Positions 17,396-27,089 of a stretch of DNA of 52,716 nt are shown here, one piece after another. The stretch's first letter is position 1; each line of letters begins with the position of its first letter. The stretch covers positions 1-52,716 of the forward strand of contig CADAZC010000026.1 of assembly GCA_902792295.1 (NCBI GenBank), read 5' to 3'. Under the pieces are notes generated by a model. That model was not told the origin of the DNA. It saw only the letters and a list, made by a program, of their open reading frames with translations, and did no database searches. A program made the position numbers and the translations under genes. This DNA comes from an uncultured Eubacteriales bacterium (lineage in GTDB: Bacteria; Bacillota; Clostridia; Christensenellales; CAG-138).

Positions 17396-19240
17396 ATGAC
17401 TACGATCGCAAGCACGGGCGCGTCCCGTCCGCAACCGAATACCGTTTCGACGCCCATTCCGACGTCCCGCAAAGCCGAGGATTCCCTGTCCGCGGCGAAC
17501 GGTACGCTGCGCTTTTCCGGCGAACGCAGAGCCCCTGCCTCAGGCCGCAGCACGCCGGCTTCGTCCGCGCACGGCACGGCTTCGACGCAGAAGCGCAGCA
17601 CGTCCGGCGGTTCTCAACCGCCGAAAAAGCGCAGACGCAGAAAGAAAAAGAATGTGCGTCTGCTGCTGATCGCGATCGGTTTTCTGATCTTTGCCGTCGG
17701 CGTGCTGATCACGGCGATCGTCCTTTCGGGCAACTGCGGAAAATCCGTGCCCGATCCGAATCTGCCGGACGGTTCCGAAACGCCGCCCGCGCTGGAAACG
17801 CCGGTTCCGGTCACCGACGACACGGTGATCACGCACAGCGCGACGATCGCGGACGTGAGCGTGCGGAACCTGTCGGTGCAGGACGCACGCAAGCGTGTGG
17901 AAGCCGCACTTTCGGACAAGGCGAATCTGCTCGATATCACGGTTTCCTACGAAAGCTATGAGCCGCTTACCCTGAATGCGGAAACGATCGGTCTCAGTTA
18001 CGACGAGGCCGCGCTTGAAGCTGCGCTGGAAAGCGTTGCGCGCGGTACGGAAACGAACGTTCAGATCCCGCTGACCTTCGATCACGAGCTTTTGCGCAAT
18101 GCGCTGTATACCCTGAACGAGAAGATCCCGAACCATGCGTCCAACGCAAGCGCAACGGTCAAGTACAAAACACACAAGATCGACGGTGTCGTCTATTATC
18201 AGCCGTACTGGAGCTTTACGGACGGCGTGAGCGGCGCGAAGATCGATTTCGACGCGCTGGAACAGCAGGTTTCCGATGCGATCGCCGCGGGTGAATTCAC
18301 CGCGTCTTTGACGCCGTCGGTCGCGCTGTCCGAGCCGGAGATCACAACGCAGAGTCTCCGGGATCAACTGACGAAGCTTTCCAGTTATCAGACCAACTAC
18401 TCCTTCAAGGATTCCTCCAAGAATCCCGAATCCGACGCCATGTCGAGAGCGCGCGACACGAATATTTCGAAAGCGGTCGGCATGATGCAGGTTGTCAAAC
18501 TGGATCCCGGTCAGTCGTTCTACTTCAACAAGACGACCGGTGAGCGCAGCGAAAAGAAGGGCTGGGCGATGGCAAACGCGGTTTATCAGGGCAAAGGATA
18601 CCGCAAAGAGCCCGGCGGCGGCGTGTGTCAGGTCAGCACGACGATCTTCAATGCGGTGCTGCGCGCAGGCATCACGAACATCAACCGCAAGGGACACAGC
18701 ATCCCGTCCGACTACGTCACCAAGAAGTTTGAGGACGGTCTGGGATTCGACGCGACGGTCGACTACGGCAACATCGAGTTTAAGTTTAAGAACGATAAGT
18801 CTTATACGATCTATATGTTCGTCTATATCACGAAGAACAACAGCCGCCGCAAGAACATCAACGTCGAAATCTACGGACAAAAGGAAGAGGGCGTCGAGTA
18901 CCGTGTGCACAACGAGATCCTCGAGATGACGCCGTACGAGGACGAGAGCAAGTATCAGTTCGAGTACGACAAGACGATGCTCTCGACTGCGAAACGTGTC
19001 CTTTTGAACACGCCGCACAACGGTTATGTCGTCAAGACGTACGTCGATAAATACAAGGACGGAAAGTTTGTTAAGACCATCCGCACCGAGGAAACGACCT
19101 ATAAGCCGATCTATCCGATCTACCGTGTCGGCACCGCTGTGGTAACGCCCGTTCCGACGAAGACGCCGAAGGCGACGGCAACGCCGAAGCCCGCGGCAAC
19201 GCCGAAGCCCGCCGATCCGCCTTCCGAAGGCGGCGAATGA
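17396..19240 (+). CDS. Membrane-anchored VanW-family protein with G5-like region
   Basis: A 614-residue protein. Residues 1-85 are Ser/Pro/Thr-rich and probably disordered, ending in a basic KKRRRRKKK cluster; one membrane segment spans about 88-110, so the bulk is extracellular. The middle holds peptidoglycan-binding-like repeats, then a VanW domain (KKGWAMANAVYQGKGY, PGGGVCQVSTTIFNAVL) near 375-510. A G5-like stretch (VVKTYVDKYKDGKFVKTIR) follows, with a short Thr/Lys/Pro tail. VanW is linked to wall and glycopeptide-resistance loci but its activity is unknown. No ribosome binding site precedes the ATG, which lies 8 nt after the -10 box. Confidence 0.9.
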   Translation: MTTIASTGASRPQPNTVSTPIPTSRKAEDSLSAANGTLRFSGERRAPASGRSTPASSAHGTASTQKRSTSGGSQPPKKRRRRKKKNVRLLLIAIGFLIFAVGVLITAIVLSGNCGKSVPDPNLPDGSETPPALETPVPVTDDTVITHSATIADVSVRNLSVQDARKRVEAALSDKANLLDITVSYESYEPLTLNAETIGLSYDEAALEAALESVARGTETNVQIPLTFDHELLRNALYTLNEKIPNHASNASATVKYKTHKIDGVVYYQPYWSFTDGVSGAKIDFDALEQQVSDAIAAGEFTASLTPSVALSEPEITTQSLRDQLTKLSSYQTNYSFKDSSKNPESDAMSRARDTNISKAVGMMQVVKLDPGQSFYFNKTTGERSEKKGWAMANAVYQGKGYRKEPGGGVCQVSTTIFNAVLRAGITNINRKGHSIPSDYVTKKFEDGLGFDATVDYGNIEFKFKNDKSYTIYMFVYITKNNSRRKNINVEIYGQKEEGVEYRVHNEILEMTPYEDESKYQFEYDKTMLSTAKRVLLNTPHNGYVVKTYVDKYKDGKFVKTIRTEETTYKPIYPIYRVGTAVVTPVPTKTPKATATPKPAATPKPADPPSEGGE

Positions 19241-19270
19241 GAACTGCCGCGCCATCGGCGCGTGTGCAAA

Positions 19271-19302
19271 AAGAGGACTGTCATTCGACAGTCCTCTTTC
19301 TT
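19271..19302. terminator. Bidirectional terminator between VanW gene and tatD
   Basis: A perfect 12-bp stem AAGAGGACTGTC / GACAGTCCTCTT with an ATTC loop and T-rich flanks on both strands. It ends both converging transcripts. Confidence 0.88.
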
Positions 19303-19308
19303 ATATCT

Positions 19309-20079
19309 TTATGCCTGGATCCCGAAGGCGCGGAAGCTGTTTTCGAGCAGAACTCCGGAGAGCGTTTCCGCGTCCGTTTCGCGCAGCTCGGCAAGCTTTT
19401 GAAGCGTCAGGATCATGCGCGTCGGATCGTTGCGCCTGCCGCGGAACGGCACCGGCGTCATATACGGACAGTCGGTTTCGATGAGAAGCCGATCCTGCGG
19501 CAGTTTCGACGCGATCGCCCATTGATTCACGGCGTTCTTGAACGTCAGCGCGCCGCCGAACGCGATAAACAGTCCCAGATCGATGCACTCCTTTGCAATC
19601 TCATAGCTTGCAGAAAAGCAATGCATCACGCCCGAGAGCGTTCCGCGGTACCGCCGCAGAAGGTCCATCGTATCGCCGTGCGCCTCGCGGTCGTGGATGA
19701 TGACCGGCGCATGAAGCTCCGCCGCCAGCGCAAGCTGCGCGTCAAAACAGTCGCGCTGCACGCCGCGCGGGGCGAAATCGTAGTGGTAATCGAGCCCGAT
19801 CTCGCCGATCGCAAGCATGCGTTCATGCGTGAGCGCCGTCCTGATGTGATCAAGCGTTTCGGGACGGAATTCGTCCGCCGAATGCGGATGCACGCCCGCG
19901 CTGCCGTAAAAGAACGGAACGCGCTCGACGAGCGCGACCACGCGGTCGATCTCCGCTTCGTCGCAGCATGCCTCCATGACGTATGCAATCCCGTTCTCCG
20001 GCAGCGACGCAATGAGTTCTTCGCGATCCGCGTCGAACTGCTCATCGAGGATGTGCGCGTGGGTATCGAACAGCCGCAT
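19309..20079 (-). CDS. tatD: TatD-family metal-dependent hydrolase
   Basis: A 256-residue TIM-barrel hydrolase. It opens MRLFDTHAHILDEQF with the first metal-binding HxH, then GEIGLDYHYDF, PVIIHDREAHGD, GVMHCFSAS and LIETDCPYMTP, all TatD signatures. Such proteins are 3'-5' DNases or, in some cases, deacylases. The start is placed where ATG overlaps the metG stop (TGATG); frame upstream of it is metG antisense phase. metG-tatD is a common Firmicute order. Confidence 0.94.
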   Translation of the reverse strand: MRLFDTHAHILDEQFDADREELIASLPENGIAYVMEACCDEAEIDRVVALVERVPFFYGSAGVHPHSADEFRPETLDHIRTALTHERMLAIGEIGLDYHYDFAPRGVQRDCFDAQLALAAELHAPVIIHDREAHGDTMDLLRRYRGTLSGVMHCFSASYEIAKECIDLGLFIAFGGALTFKNAVNQWAIASKLPQDRLLIETDCPYMTPVPFRGRRNDPTRMILTLQKLAELRETDAETLSGVLLENSFRAFGIQA

Positions 20080-22031
20080 CAGCGCACCACCCAGCCCGGC
20101 TTGAGCGCCTTTTCGGGCGTAATGAACGCAAGCTCCTTGTCCTCCGGATCGGATGCGCACAGGATCATGCCGTGGCTTTCGACGCCGCAGAGCGTAACGG
20201 GTTTGAGGTTTGCGACGACCACGACCGTCTTGCCGACGAGGTCCTCCGGCTTGTACCAGCTCTTGATGCCGGAAACGACCGTGCGCTGCTCGGAGCCGAT
20301 GTCCACGGTAAGCTTCAGAAGCTTCTTCGAGCGCTTGACCTCTTCACAGGCGACGACCTTTCCGAGGCGGAGGTCCATCTTCGCAAAATCGTCGTATGCG
20401 ATCTCATCCTTGATCGGCAGCAGTTCCGGCGCCTGCGGCTCGGAAGCCGCCTTCTGCGCGTTCTGCAGCGCTTCGACCTTTTCCATGACGACCTTCGGAT
20501 CGAGCCGTGCAAACAGGATCTCCGGCTTTTCCGCAACCTTGCCGCCCGCCGCGGGATACAGACCGAACGAATCGAGCGTTTCGAGCGCGCGCGGTTCCGT
20601 GCCGATCTGCGCGAGGATCTTCTCCCCCGTTGCGGGAAGGAACGGCGCGAGCAGGTTTGCACCGATCGAGATGCTCTCGATCAGGTTATAGAGCACTTCC
20701 GAAAGACGGTCCGCCTTTTCGGGATCCTTTGCAAGCACCCACGGCGCGGTCTCGTCGATATACTTGTTGCTGCGGCGGAAGATGTTGAAGATCTCTTCAA
20801 GCGCGTCCGCGATCCGGAAATCGTCCGTCGCCTTCCGTACGCGCTCCGCCGCTCCGGCTGCGACCGCCTTAAGCTCCGCATCGACCGGTTCCGCGGCGCC
20901 GGTGCGCTTCACGGCCCCGCCGAAATACTTGTTGCTCATGGCGACAGTGCGGTTCACGAGGTTGCCGAGCGTGTTTGCAAGGTCCGCGTTGAGCCGCTCG
21001 ATCAGGTTGTCCCACGTGATCGAACCGTCGTTGTCGAACGGCATCTCCCTGAGCACGTAATAGCGCACCGCGTCCACGCCGAACAGATCCGCAAGATCGT
21101 CGGCATACATTACGTTGCCCTTCGATTTGCTCATCTTGCCATCGCCCTGCAGAAGCCACGGATGCCCGAACACGGTCTTCGGCAGCGGGATATCCAGCGA
21201 CATCAGAAAGATCGGCCAGTAGATCGTATGGAAACGGATGATGTCCTTGCCGATGATGTGCAGGTCCGCGGGCCAGAGCTTCTTGAACTGCTCCGTCGAT
21301 TCGCCGCCGCAGTCGTACCCGATGCAGGTGATGTAGTTTGCAAGCGCGTCCAGCCAGACATAGACCACGTGCTTCGGATCGAAGTCGACCGGAATGCCCC
21401 ACGAGAACGACGTGCGCGATACGCAAAGGTCCTGAAGCCCGGGCAGCAGGAAGTTGTTCATCATCTCGTTCTTTCTGGAGACGGGCTTGATGAAATCGGG
21501 ATGCGTGTTGATGTAGTCGATGAGCTTCGGCGCGTACTTGCTCATCTTGAAGAAGTACGCCTCCTCCTTCGCGGGCTGCACCTCTCTGCCGCAGTCGGGG
21601 CACTTGCCGTCCACAAGCTGCGAAGGCGTGAAGAACGACTCGCAGGGCAGGCAGTACATACCCTCGTAATATCCTTTATAGATATCGCCCTTGTCGTACA
21701 TGTATTTAAAGATCTTCTGCACCTGCGCGACGTGATCGTCGTCGGTCGTGCGGATGAAACGGTCGTAGGACGTGCCCATGAGATCCCAGATGCGCTTGAT
21801 CTCGCCGGCGACGCTGTCGACGTATTCCTTCGGCGTCTGTCCCGCGTTCTTCGCCTTTTCCTCGATCTTCTGCCCGTGCTCGTCCGTGCCGGTCTGCAGA
21901 TAGACGTCGTAGCCCTCGTAGCGCTTGAACCGCGCGATGCTGTCCGCAAGGATCGCCTCATAGGTGTTGCCGATGTGCGGTTTTCCGGACGCGTAGGCGA
22001 TCGCCGTCGTCATGTAATACTTCTGTCTCAT
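20079..22031 (-). CDS. metG: Methionyl-tRNA synthetase
   Basis: A 650-residue class I synthetase. The HIGH-type motif is in GKPHIGNTYE near the N-terminus, KMSKSKGNVMY is the second ATP motif, and a zinc knuckle (CLPC...CPDC near 125-145) is intact. The C-terminal 110 residues form an EMAP/Trbp111-type tRNA-binding domain (DLRLGKVVACEEV). The start at 22031 is preferred over one 18 codons upstream because AAGGAG lies 10 nt before it. It begins 1 nt after the upstream methyltransferase stop. Confidence 0.96.
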   Translation of the reverse strand: MRQKYYMTTAIAYASGKPHIGNTYEAILADSIARFKRYEGYDVYLQTGTDEHGQKIEEKAKNAGQTPKEYVDSVAGEIKRIWDLMGTSYDRFIRTTDDDHVAQVQKIFKYMYDKGDIYKGYYEGMYCLPCESFFTPSQLVDGKCPDCGREVQPAKEEAYFFKMSKYAPKLIDYINTHPDFIKPVSRKNEMMNNFLLPGLQDLCVSRTSFSWGIPVDFDPKHVVYVWLDALANYITCIGYDCGGESTEQFKKLWPADLHIIGKDIIRFHTIYWPIFLMSLDIPLPKTVFGHPWLLQGDGKMSKSKGNVMYADDLADLFGVDAVRYYVLREMPFDNDGSITWDNLIERLNADLANTLGNLVNRTVAMSNKYFGGAVKRTGAAEPVDAELKAVAAGAAERVRKATDDFRIADALEEIFNIFRRSNKYIDETAPWVLAKDPEKADRLSEVLYNLIESISIGANLLAPFLPATGEKILAQIGTEPRALETLDSFGLYPAAGGKVAEKPEILFARLDPKVVMEKVEALQNAQKAASEPQAPELLPIKDEIAYDDFAKMDLRLGKVVACEEVKRSKKLLKLTVDIGSEQRTVVSGIKSWYKPEDLVGKTVVVVANLKPVTLCGVESHGMILCASDPEDKELAFITPEKALKPGWVVR

Positions 22032-22032
22032 A

Positions 22033-23475
22033 TCATTCTCTCTCCTTGTTCCTGTCAGTATAAGAAGACTGTATGTTTTTGTCAACCGTGAAAATCCACG
22101 GAGAAAGCCCGCCCGCCGCCGTGCGCCGCTTTTCGCGGAGCGAAAGATGCGGATTCTCTTTGATCAGCCGCTCCAAAAGCTTCGCGTCCGCGGTATAAAG
22201 CACCGCAACGCCGCCGTCGTTCAGATAATACGGAAGACGCTTCAAAAAACGTGCGTACAGCGTTTCGTTCTCGCGATGCGAACCCACGCGGCTGCCGAAC
22301 GGAAGATTGCTGATCACAAGGTCCGCGCCGCTTTTCGCCTCGAACCGCAGAATGTCGCGGCAGATGAACCGCGCGCGGCTCTGTATTGCCCTCGCATTCT
22401 CCCTTGCGGTCACGATCGCCGTGCCGCTTTTGTCCACACCCGTCAGCGTTTTGCAGTTCGCCTGCGCCTCCGCCGCAAACAGCAGCGATCCCGAACCGCA
22501 GAACGGATCGAACACGGTCGGGCGCTCGCATTTCATAAGCGACAGCGCGTAGCGGCTCATCGCATACGCCAGCGCGGGATGCATCGAAGCGGGCAGCGTG
22601 CCCTTGCGCCACGGATAGCGCTCGTCTTTGACGTTCCACAGCTTCCAGTAAAGGTCGCAGACGTCGTTTCGCGAATCGATGCGCAGCTCGCAGTCGTACG
22701 CCGACGGATTGTTGTGCCCGTCTAAAAGTCCCTTCAATCGCTCGATGAACCCGCTCCGGTCCTTTAAGTATCCGCGGATCTCGATCCGATAATACGTGCC
22801 GATACAGGTTTTCGCCGCGGCGGCGATCGCCTTCGGCTCCATCGGCACGTCAAACGCGATCGGCAGCAGCGCTTCCGTCATGCAGTTCGCGCAATAGATC
22901 CCTGCGATCTCGTCCGTACGGACGGAAACCGCGTCGCCCCTGATCTTTCCCGAAAACCCGAGTGAACGAAGTTCCCCGGAAAGCTCCTTTGCAAACCCGT
23001 GCGGCGCAAAGCACAACACCTCACGCGGTGCGGAAAGCTTTAAAAGCGTCCGTTCCGGCACGTTCATAAACCGCTGCGTCGCTTTTTCGTACGCCAGCGC
23101 GATCTCGGCGATATGCTTGTCCGTCTCCTCGGATTCCGAAACCGGCACGCGGTAGGAAAGCAGCGCGTCCTTTGCGTTGAGCTTGCCGAGCGCAAGCAGC
23201 AGACTCGGCACGGCGAACAGCGTCGTTTCGGTTTCGAGCGCGCGGGTAAGCACGGGTACGTACGCCTCGTTTTCCAGCGCGCCGATCAGACGGTATGCGT
23301 TCTTTCGCACCTTCGGCCGGTCGCTTTCCGCCAGCGAGGAAAGCAAAGCGCGATCGGAAAGCGCCGCTTCGATCTCCGCTCTGCCCTGCTTCGTCTTTGC
23401 CGTCGCGCAGAGCGCAGAAAGCGCCTCGACCGCGGTTTCGCCGTTCAGTTGTTCAATCAGTTCCGCCGTCGTCAT
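22033..23475 (-). CDS. HEAT-repeat plus SAM-dependent RNA methyltransferase-like protein
   Basis: A 480-residue protein with an unusual layout. Residues 1-110 are helical, HEAT-like repeats (SDRPKVRKNAYRLIGALENE). The middle resembles the THUMP-associated region of Trm14/RlmL-type enzymes, and the C-terminus is a Rossmann methyltransferase with DPFCGSGSLLFAAEA (motif I) and SNLPFGSR (motif IV, a variant of the N-P-P-F/Y tetrad of base N-methyltransferases). Substrate is probably tRNA or rRNA guanosine, but not assignable. It overlaps the murG stop by 4 nt and abuts metG, so it belongs to the PBP-murG-metG-tatD transcript. Confidence 0.82.
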   Translation of the reverse strand: MTTAELIEQLNGETAVEALSALCATAKTKQGRAEIEAALSDRALLSSLAESDRPKVRKNAYRLIGALENEAYVPVLTRALETETTLFAVPSLLLALGKLNAKDALLSYRVPVSESEETDKHIAEIALAYEKATQRFMNVPERTLLKLSAPREVLCFAPHGFAKELSGELRSLGFSGKIRGDAVSVRTDEIAGIYCANCMTEALLPIAFDVPMEPKAIAAAAKTCIGTYYRIEIRGYLKDRSGFIERLKGLLDGHNNPSAYDCELRIDSRNDVCDLYWKLWNVKDERYPWRKGTLPASMHPALAYAMSRYALSLMKCERPTVFDPFCGSGSLLFAAEAQANCKTLTGVDKSGTAIVTARENARAIQSRARFICRDILRFEAKSGADLVISNLPFGSRVGSHRENETLYARFLKRLPYYLNDGGVAVLYTADAKLLERLIKENPHLSLREKRRTAAGGLSPWIFTVDKNIQSSYTDRNKERE

Positions 23476-24536
23476 GCGTTCGCCGCTTCACGGATCAATC
23501 GTAAAATATGTTCGGTGCCGTCGACGCCCTCGGCGTGACGCATCGTTTCGATATAGCGTTCGCGCGCTTCATACAGCGCGGTCACTTCGCGAAGGACGGA
23601 TTGTGCGTTCACCTCATCCGCTTTCAGCACGCGCGCATAGCCGCGCTTTTCGAAATACGCCGCGTTCAGTTCCTGGTCGCCGCGGGTGGACGCGCCGGAC
23701 AGCGGCAGGAGCAGCATCGGTTTCTGCAGCGCCAGAAGCTCGAACACCGCGTTTGCGCCCGCGCGCGAGCAGACCACGTCCGCCAGCGCGAAGAGGTCCG
23801 CCATTTCATCGCTGATGTATTCGTACTGGAGATATCCGGGCAGGGAAACACTTTCGTCCGCCTTGCCCTTGCCGCACAGATGCACAACGTCAAAGGTCTT
23901 CAGAAGCTCCGGCAGCGCTTCGCGCACGGCGACGTTGACCGCAACCGCGCCGAGACTGCCGCCCGTGACCAGAAGGACCGGCTTTTCTCCGGAAAGACCG
24001 GTGAATCTGAGCGCGCGTTCGCGCGAGCCCCTGTAAAGCTCCGGACGGATCGGCGTGCCGGTGTGCACGCCCTTATTGCCCTTTACATAAGGAACCGTGT
24101 CCGCAAACGTGACCAGCACCTTATCCGCAAAGTGCGCGTCGATTTTGTTTGCAAGCCCCGGCGTATAGTCCGATTCGTGCGTGAGCACCGGGCAGAGCCC
24201 CCTTGCCGCCGCAACGACCGGCACGGAAACATAGCCGCCCTTGCTGAACACAACGGCGGGCTTCAGCGCCTTTAAGATGTTCTTTGCCTGATGGTAGCCC
24301 TTCTGCACATGGAACGGCATGCTCAGCGTTTTGAAGCTGGCATAGCGCCGCAGCTTGCCCGAGTCGATCTCGTGATAGGTCACGTCCGGAACCGCTTTCA
24401 AAAGATCCTTTTCCATACCGGACGTGCCGATATAATGAATGTCCCACTCGCTGCGGTCGAGTTTTTCGATCAAAGCGAGATTCGGCGTCACGTGCCCTGC
24501 CGTTCCGCCGCCCGTAAAGACGATGGTTTTTTTCAT
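23472..24536 (-). CDS. murG: UDP-GlcNAc:lipid I transferase MurG
   Basis: A 354-residue GT28 glycosyltransferase making lipid II on the inner face of the membrane. The N-terminal GGGTAGHVTPNLALIEKL loop, LTHESDYTPGLANK and the donor-site SRAGANAVFELLAL are diagnostic. Length is normal. An AAGGGGAG site precedes the ATG. It lies 41 nt downstream of a PBP gene and overlaps the following methyltransferase gene by 4 nt. Confidence 0.95.
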   Translation of the reverse strand: MKKTIVFTGGGTAGHVTPNLALIEKLDRSEWDIHYIGTSGMEKDLLKAVPDVTYHEIDSGKLRRYASFKTLSMPFHVQKGYHQAKNILKALKPAVVFSKGGYVSVPVVAAARGLCPVLTHESDYTPGLANKIDAHFADKVLVTFADTVPYVKGNKGVHTGTPIRPELYRGSRERALRFTGLSGEKPVLLVTGGSLGAVAVNVAVREALPELLKTFDVVHLCGKGKADESVSLPGYLQYEYISDEMADLFALADVVCSRAGANAVFELLALQKPMLLLPLSGASTRGDQELNAAYFEKRGYARVLKADEVNAQSVLREVTALYEARERYIETMRHAEGVDGTEHILRLIREAANA

Positions 24537-24577
24537 GCTGTTCTCCCCTTCGATTCTATCCTATGCGCAAAAACCGC

Positions 24578-26962
24578 TCAGTTGCCCGTGCCTGCGGCAG
24601 CCAGAAACGCACTCTGCGTCACGCCGGGTTTGGTCAGTTCGTCGTCCTTCAAAAGCACGCGGGCGGTCATGAACTTCATCAGCGAGTATTCCTCCGGCAG
24701 ATGCTCCATGTCGAGCTCCAGCATGACCATGACCAGACGTTCGTCCTCCGGACTGATCTCGGAACCGTCCTTGTTCGCCTCGCGGAATCCGATGAACCAC
24801 GCCAGTTCCTTCTTCGCCTGCGAATTCTTATCCTTCTTGTTGCCGACCTCCGCGGTTCCCGTTTTGCCGGAGATGATGTAGCTTCTGACGCCGAGGTACC
24901 GACCCGTGCCGCCCTTGTTTTCCGGCAGCTTGCAGACGCCGATCATCATGTTCGCCATGATATCCGCATTCGTCTTCGAGCAGATCGTTTTCCACGTTTC
25001 ACCCGCTTCGTGATGATACGTTTCGGTATAATCCTGTCCCTCCGCCTGCCAGATCGATTCGACCACGTACGGTTTCGGCGCTTTTCCGTCGTTGCGGAAC
25101 GCGGCGATGTAGCTTGCCATCTGCAGCGGCGTGACGAGGAGCTCGCCCTGTCCGTAACCGCTCATGGCGAGCAGGGTATAGGTTTCGGTGCTGCCTTCAT
25201 TCTTGATCTGCGACGGCTGCGTCGGCAGATCGAACGGCACGCTCTCACCCATGCCGATGAACTTGAGGTAGTCCTTGAACCGCTCCCAGCCGAGCTTCAG
25301 CGCCAGCCAGGAGAAGAAAATATTGTCGGAGTCGATGATACTCGATTCCATGTTCATCGGCGTATGCCGGTTGGAGGAATAGGTGCGGGTGATCTCGTCG
25401 ATGCCGGTGTAGGCGTATTCGCCTTTTTTGACCTCCCATGCGTCCTTCCAGCTTCCGCCCGACGTGGTATAGCGCGCGATGCGGATATGGTCCTGTTCGC
25501 TCTTCGGGAACTCGGTTTCGGGCGTGGCGACGCCCGCTTCCAGCGCGCCCACGCCGGTGAACGGCTTGAACGTCGATCCGGGCGCATAGAGACCCTGAAT
25601 CGCGCGGTTCAACATCGGCGTCTGCGGGTCCTTTTCCAGCGCTTCGAACGCCTCGGTACCGACGGTGCCTCGGCTGAACGCTTCCACGTCATAGTCCGGG
25701 AACGAATACATCGCCTCGATCGCGCCGGTCCTCGGGTTCATGACGATCACCGTGCCGCTGATGCTGCTGTCGTAGACGACGGTCTTGACGACCTCCTCCA
25801 CGCGCTGCTGCATCTTGATATCCAGCGTCAGATGCAGGTCCTGTCCGTCGATCGCTTCGTTGATGTAAAGCGTTTTCCGATTGGTTCCGTCCAATCCCTG
25901 AATGTAGGCGTAACCGCCCTTTTGTCCGCGGAGGAGCTCCTCATACTGCTGCTCGAGCCCCGCGTAACCCATCCAGCTGTCCTTTTCATAAACGGAAAAC
26001 GCCTCTGCCGCCGCAATATCCTCTTCGGTTGCATTCTTGCTTGCCGCCGCTTCGCGCTTTTTCTTGATATCCTTCCACGTCGTTTCCCACATGATCGAGG
26101 CAAACCCCAGAAGGTGGGATGCGGAGCGCCCGTACGGATATTCGCGGAAGCGCGTGGACGTCAGCGCCGCGTTTTTGTCGATGCCGATGCCGTCGATCGC
26201 CAGGAGGCGTTCCTCAAGCGCATCGTCCATCTGATCCGGATAGAGCTTTGCGATAACCGCCGAAGAGTTCGTGCTGTTGATCGCCTTCCGCACCAGTTCT
26301 TCGTACTCGTCCGCCGGCGTACCGGAGGGTTTCAGAATCGGGATCGACAGAATCTGCTTGATGACCTCTTCCTTCTTTTCTGCCGGAATGTGGTTCGGTA
26401 CGCAGTAGATCGTGATCGGGGAAAGGTTTTTGACGAGGAGCTCGCCGTTGCAGTCGAAGATCTCGCCGCGCTTCGGATAGTTGATACCGACCAGCAGCTT
26501 GTCCCCCCACTCCATCGTCGGGAAGATCAGTGCGGGCGTCCAGAGAACGCCCCAGCGTCCGTTTTCGTACGCGGCATTGATCGTGTAATCGTTGACCATC
26601 TCGCCGAACGAGGTGTCGTAAGTCATCTGAAAATCGACGGAGCTCGTGATCGACGCATCCGAAACGGTGCGCACGATGTAGCTGATCTCCTTCAAGCCGA
26701 CCGCTTCGAAAATCTGCTCGTATTTCTCGGCAAACTCGCTTGCGCTGATCATGGGGTCGCCCGGTTTGGTGGCGGCTCCCGTCGTGTTCTTCACGGAATC
26801 GGACAGCAGGTCGTATGCCGCGCCGTAGCTGCCCTCCGCGATGTATTCAATGAACGACAGACAGACGTCGCTCCCGTTTCCGTGCGGCACGGAACAGCCG
26901 AGCGGCAGCATTGCGCCGAACAGCATGAACAGAATCAATCCTATGCAAATCCCTTTTTTCAT
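24578..26962 (-). CDS. Class B penicillin-binding protein with NTF2-like N-terminal domain (PBP3/MecA-type architecture)
   Basis: A 794-residue lipoprotein transpeptidase. Residues 1-23 form a signal with lipobox LPLGC (Cys23). An NTF2-like MecA_N domain (about 30-140) precedes a dimerisation domain and the transpeptidase. Active-site motifs are STFK with Ser463 (YAPGSTFKPF), SDN in IIDSDNIFFS and KTG in ISGKTGTAEVG. This layout is shared by B. subtilis PbpC and staphylococcal PBP2a; it is common in Firmicutes and is not by itself evidence of acquired resistance. Start chosen for the signal peptide and a CCGGAG site. Neighbour murG supplies lipid II. Confidence 0.92.
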   Translation of the reverse strand: MKKGICIGLILFMLFGAMLPLGCSVPHGNGSDVCLSFIEYIAEGSYGAAYDLLSDSVKNTTGAATKPGDPMISASEFAEKYEQIFEAVGLKEISYIVRTVSDASITSSVDFQMTYDTSFGEMVNDYTINAAYENGRWGVLWTPALIFPTMEWGDKLLVGINYPKRGEIFDCNGELLVKNLSPITIYCVPNHIPAEKKEEVIKQILSIPILKPSGTPADEYEELVRKAINSTNSSAVIAKLYPDQMDDALEERLLAIDGIGIDKNAALTSTRFREYPYGRSASHLLGFASIMWETTWKDIKKKREAAASKNATEEDIAAAEAFSVYEKDSWMGYAGLEQQYEELLRGQKGGYAYIQGLDGTNRKTLYINEAIDGQDLHLTLDIKMQQRVEEVVKTVVYDSSISGTVIVMNPRTGAIEAMYSFPDYDVEAFSRGTVGTEAFEALEKDPQTPMLNRAIQGLYAPGSTFKPFTGVGALEAGVATPETEFPKSEQDHIRIARYTTSGGSWKDAWEVKKGEYAYTGIDEITRTYSSNRHTPMNMESSIIDSDNIFFSWLALKLGWERFKDYLKFIGMGESVPFDLPTQPSQIKNEGSTETYTLLAMSGYGQGELLVTPLQMASYIAAFRNDGKAPKPYVVESIWQAEGQDYTETYHHEAGETWKTICSKTNADIMANMMIGVCKLPENKGGTGRYLGVRSYIISGKTGTAEVGNKKDKNSQAKKELAWFIGFREANKDGSEISPEDERLVMVMLELDMEHLPEEYSLMKFMTARVLLKDDELTKPGVTQSAFLAAAGTGN

Positions 26963-26998
26963 CGCTAACGATCTCCGGGTGATAAATTTCCGTTTATC

Positions 26999-27007
26999 AT
27001 TATAACA
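26999..27007 (-). promoter_or_regulatory. Extended -10 promoter of the PBP-murG-metG operon
   Basis: TGTTATAAT (TATAAT at 26999-27004) matches an extended -10 element. No good -35 is present at 16-18 nt. The leader would be about 30 nt. Confidence 0.6.
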
Positions 27008-27089
27008 GAAAAAATCGGTTTGTGTGTTTTTTTTGCGATCGTTTTCAAAAAAGACGCTTTTTCTACGTATTTTCTTCATACGATGAACC

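Noticed and set aside
21980..22060. T-box leader for metG
   Set aside because: metG begins 1 nt after the upstream gene; there is no leader space and no T-box sequence.
24578..26962. Acquired methicillin-type resistance gene
   Set aside because: The NTF2-like PBP architecture is normal for Firmicute PBP3 proteins, and the gene is embedded in a housekeeping murG-metG operon.
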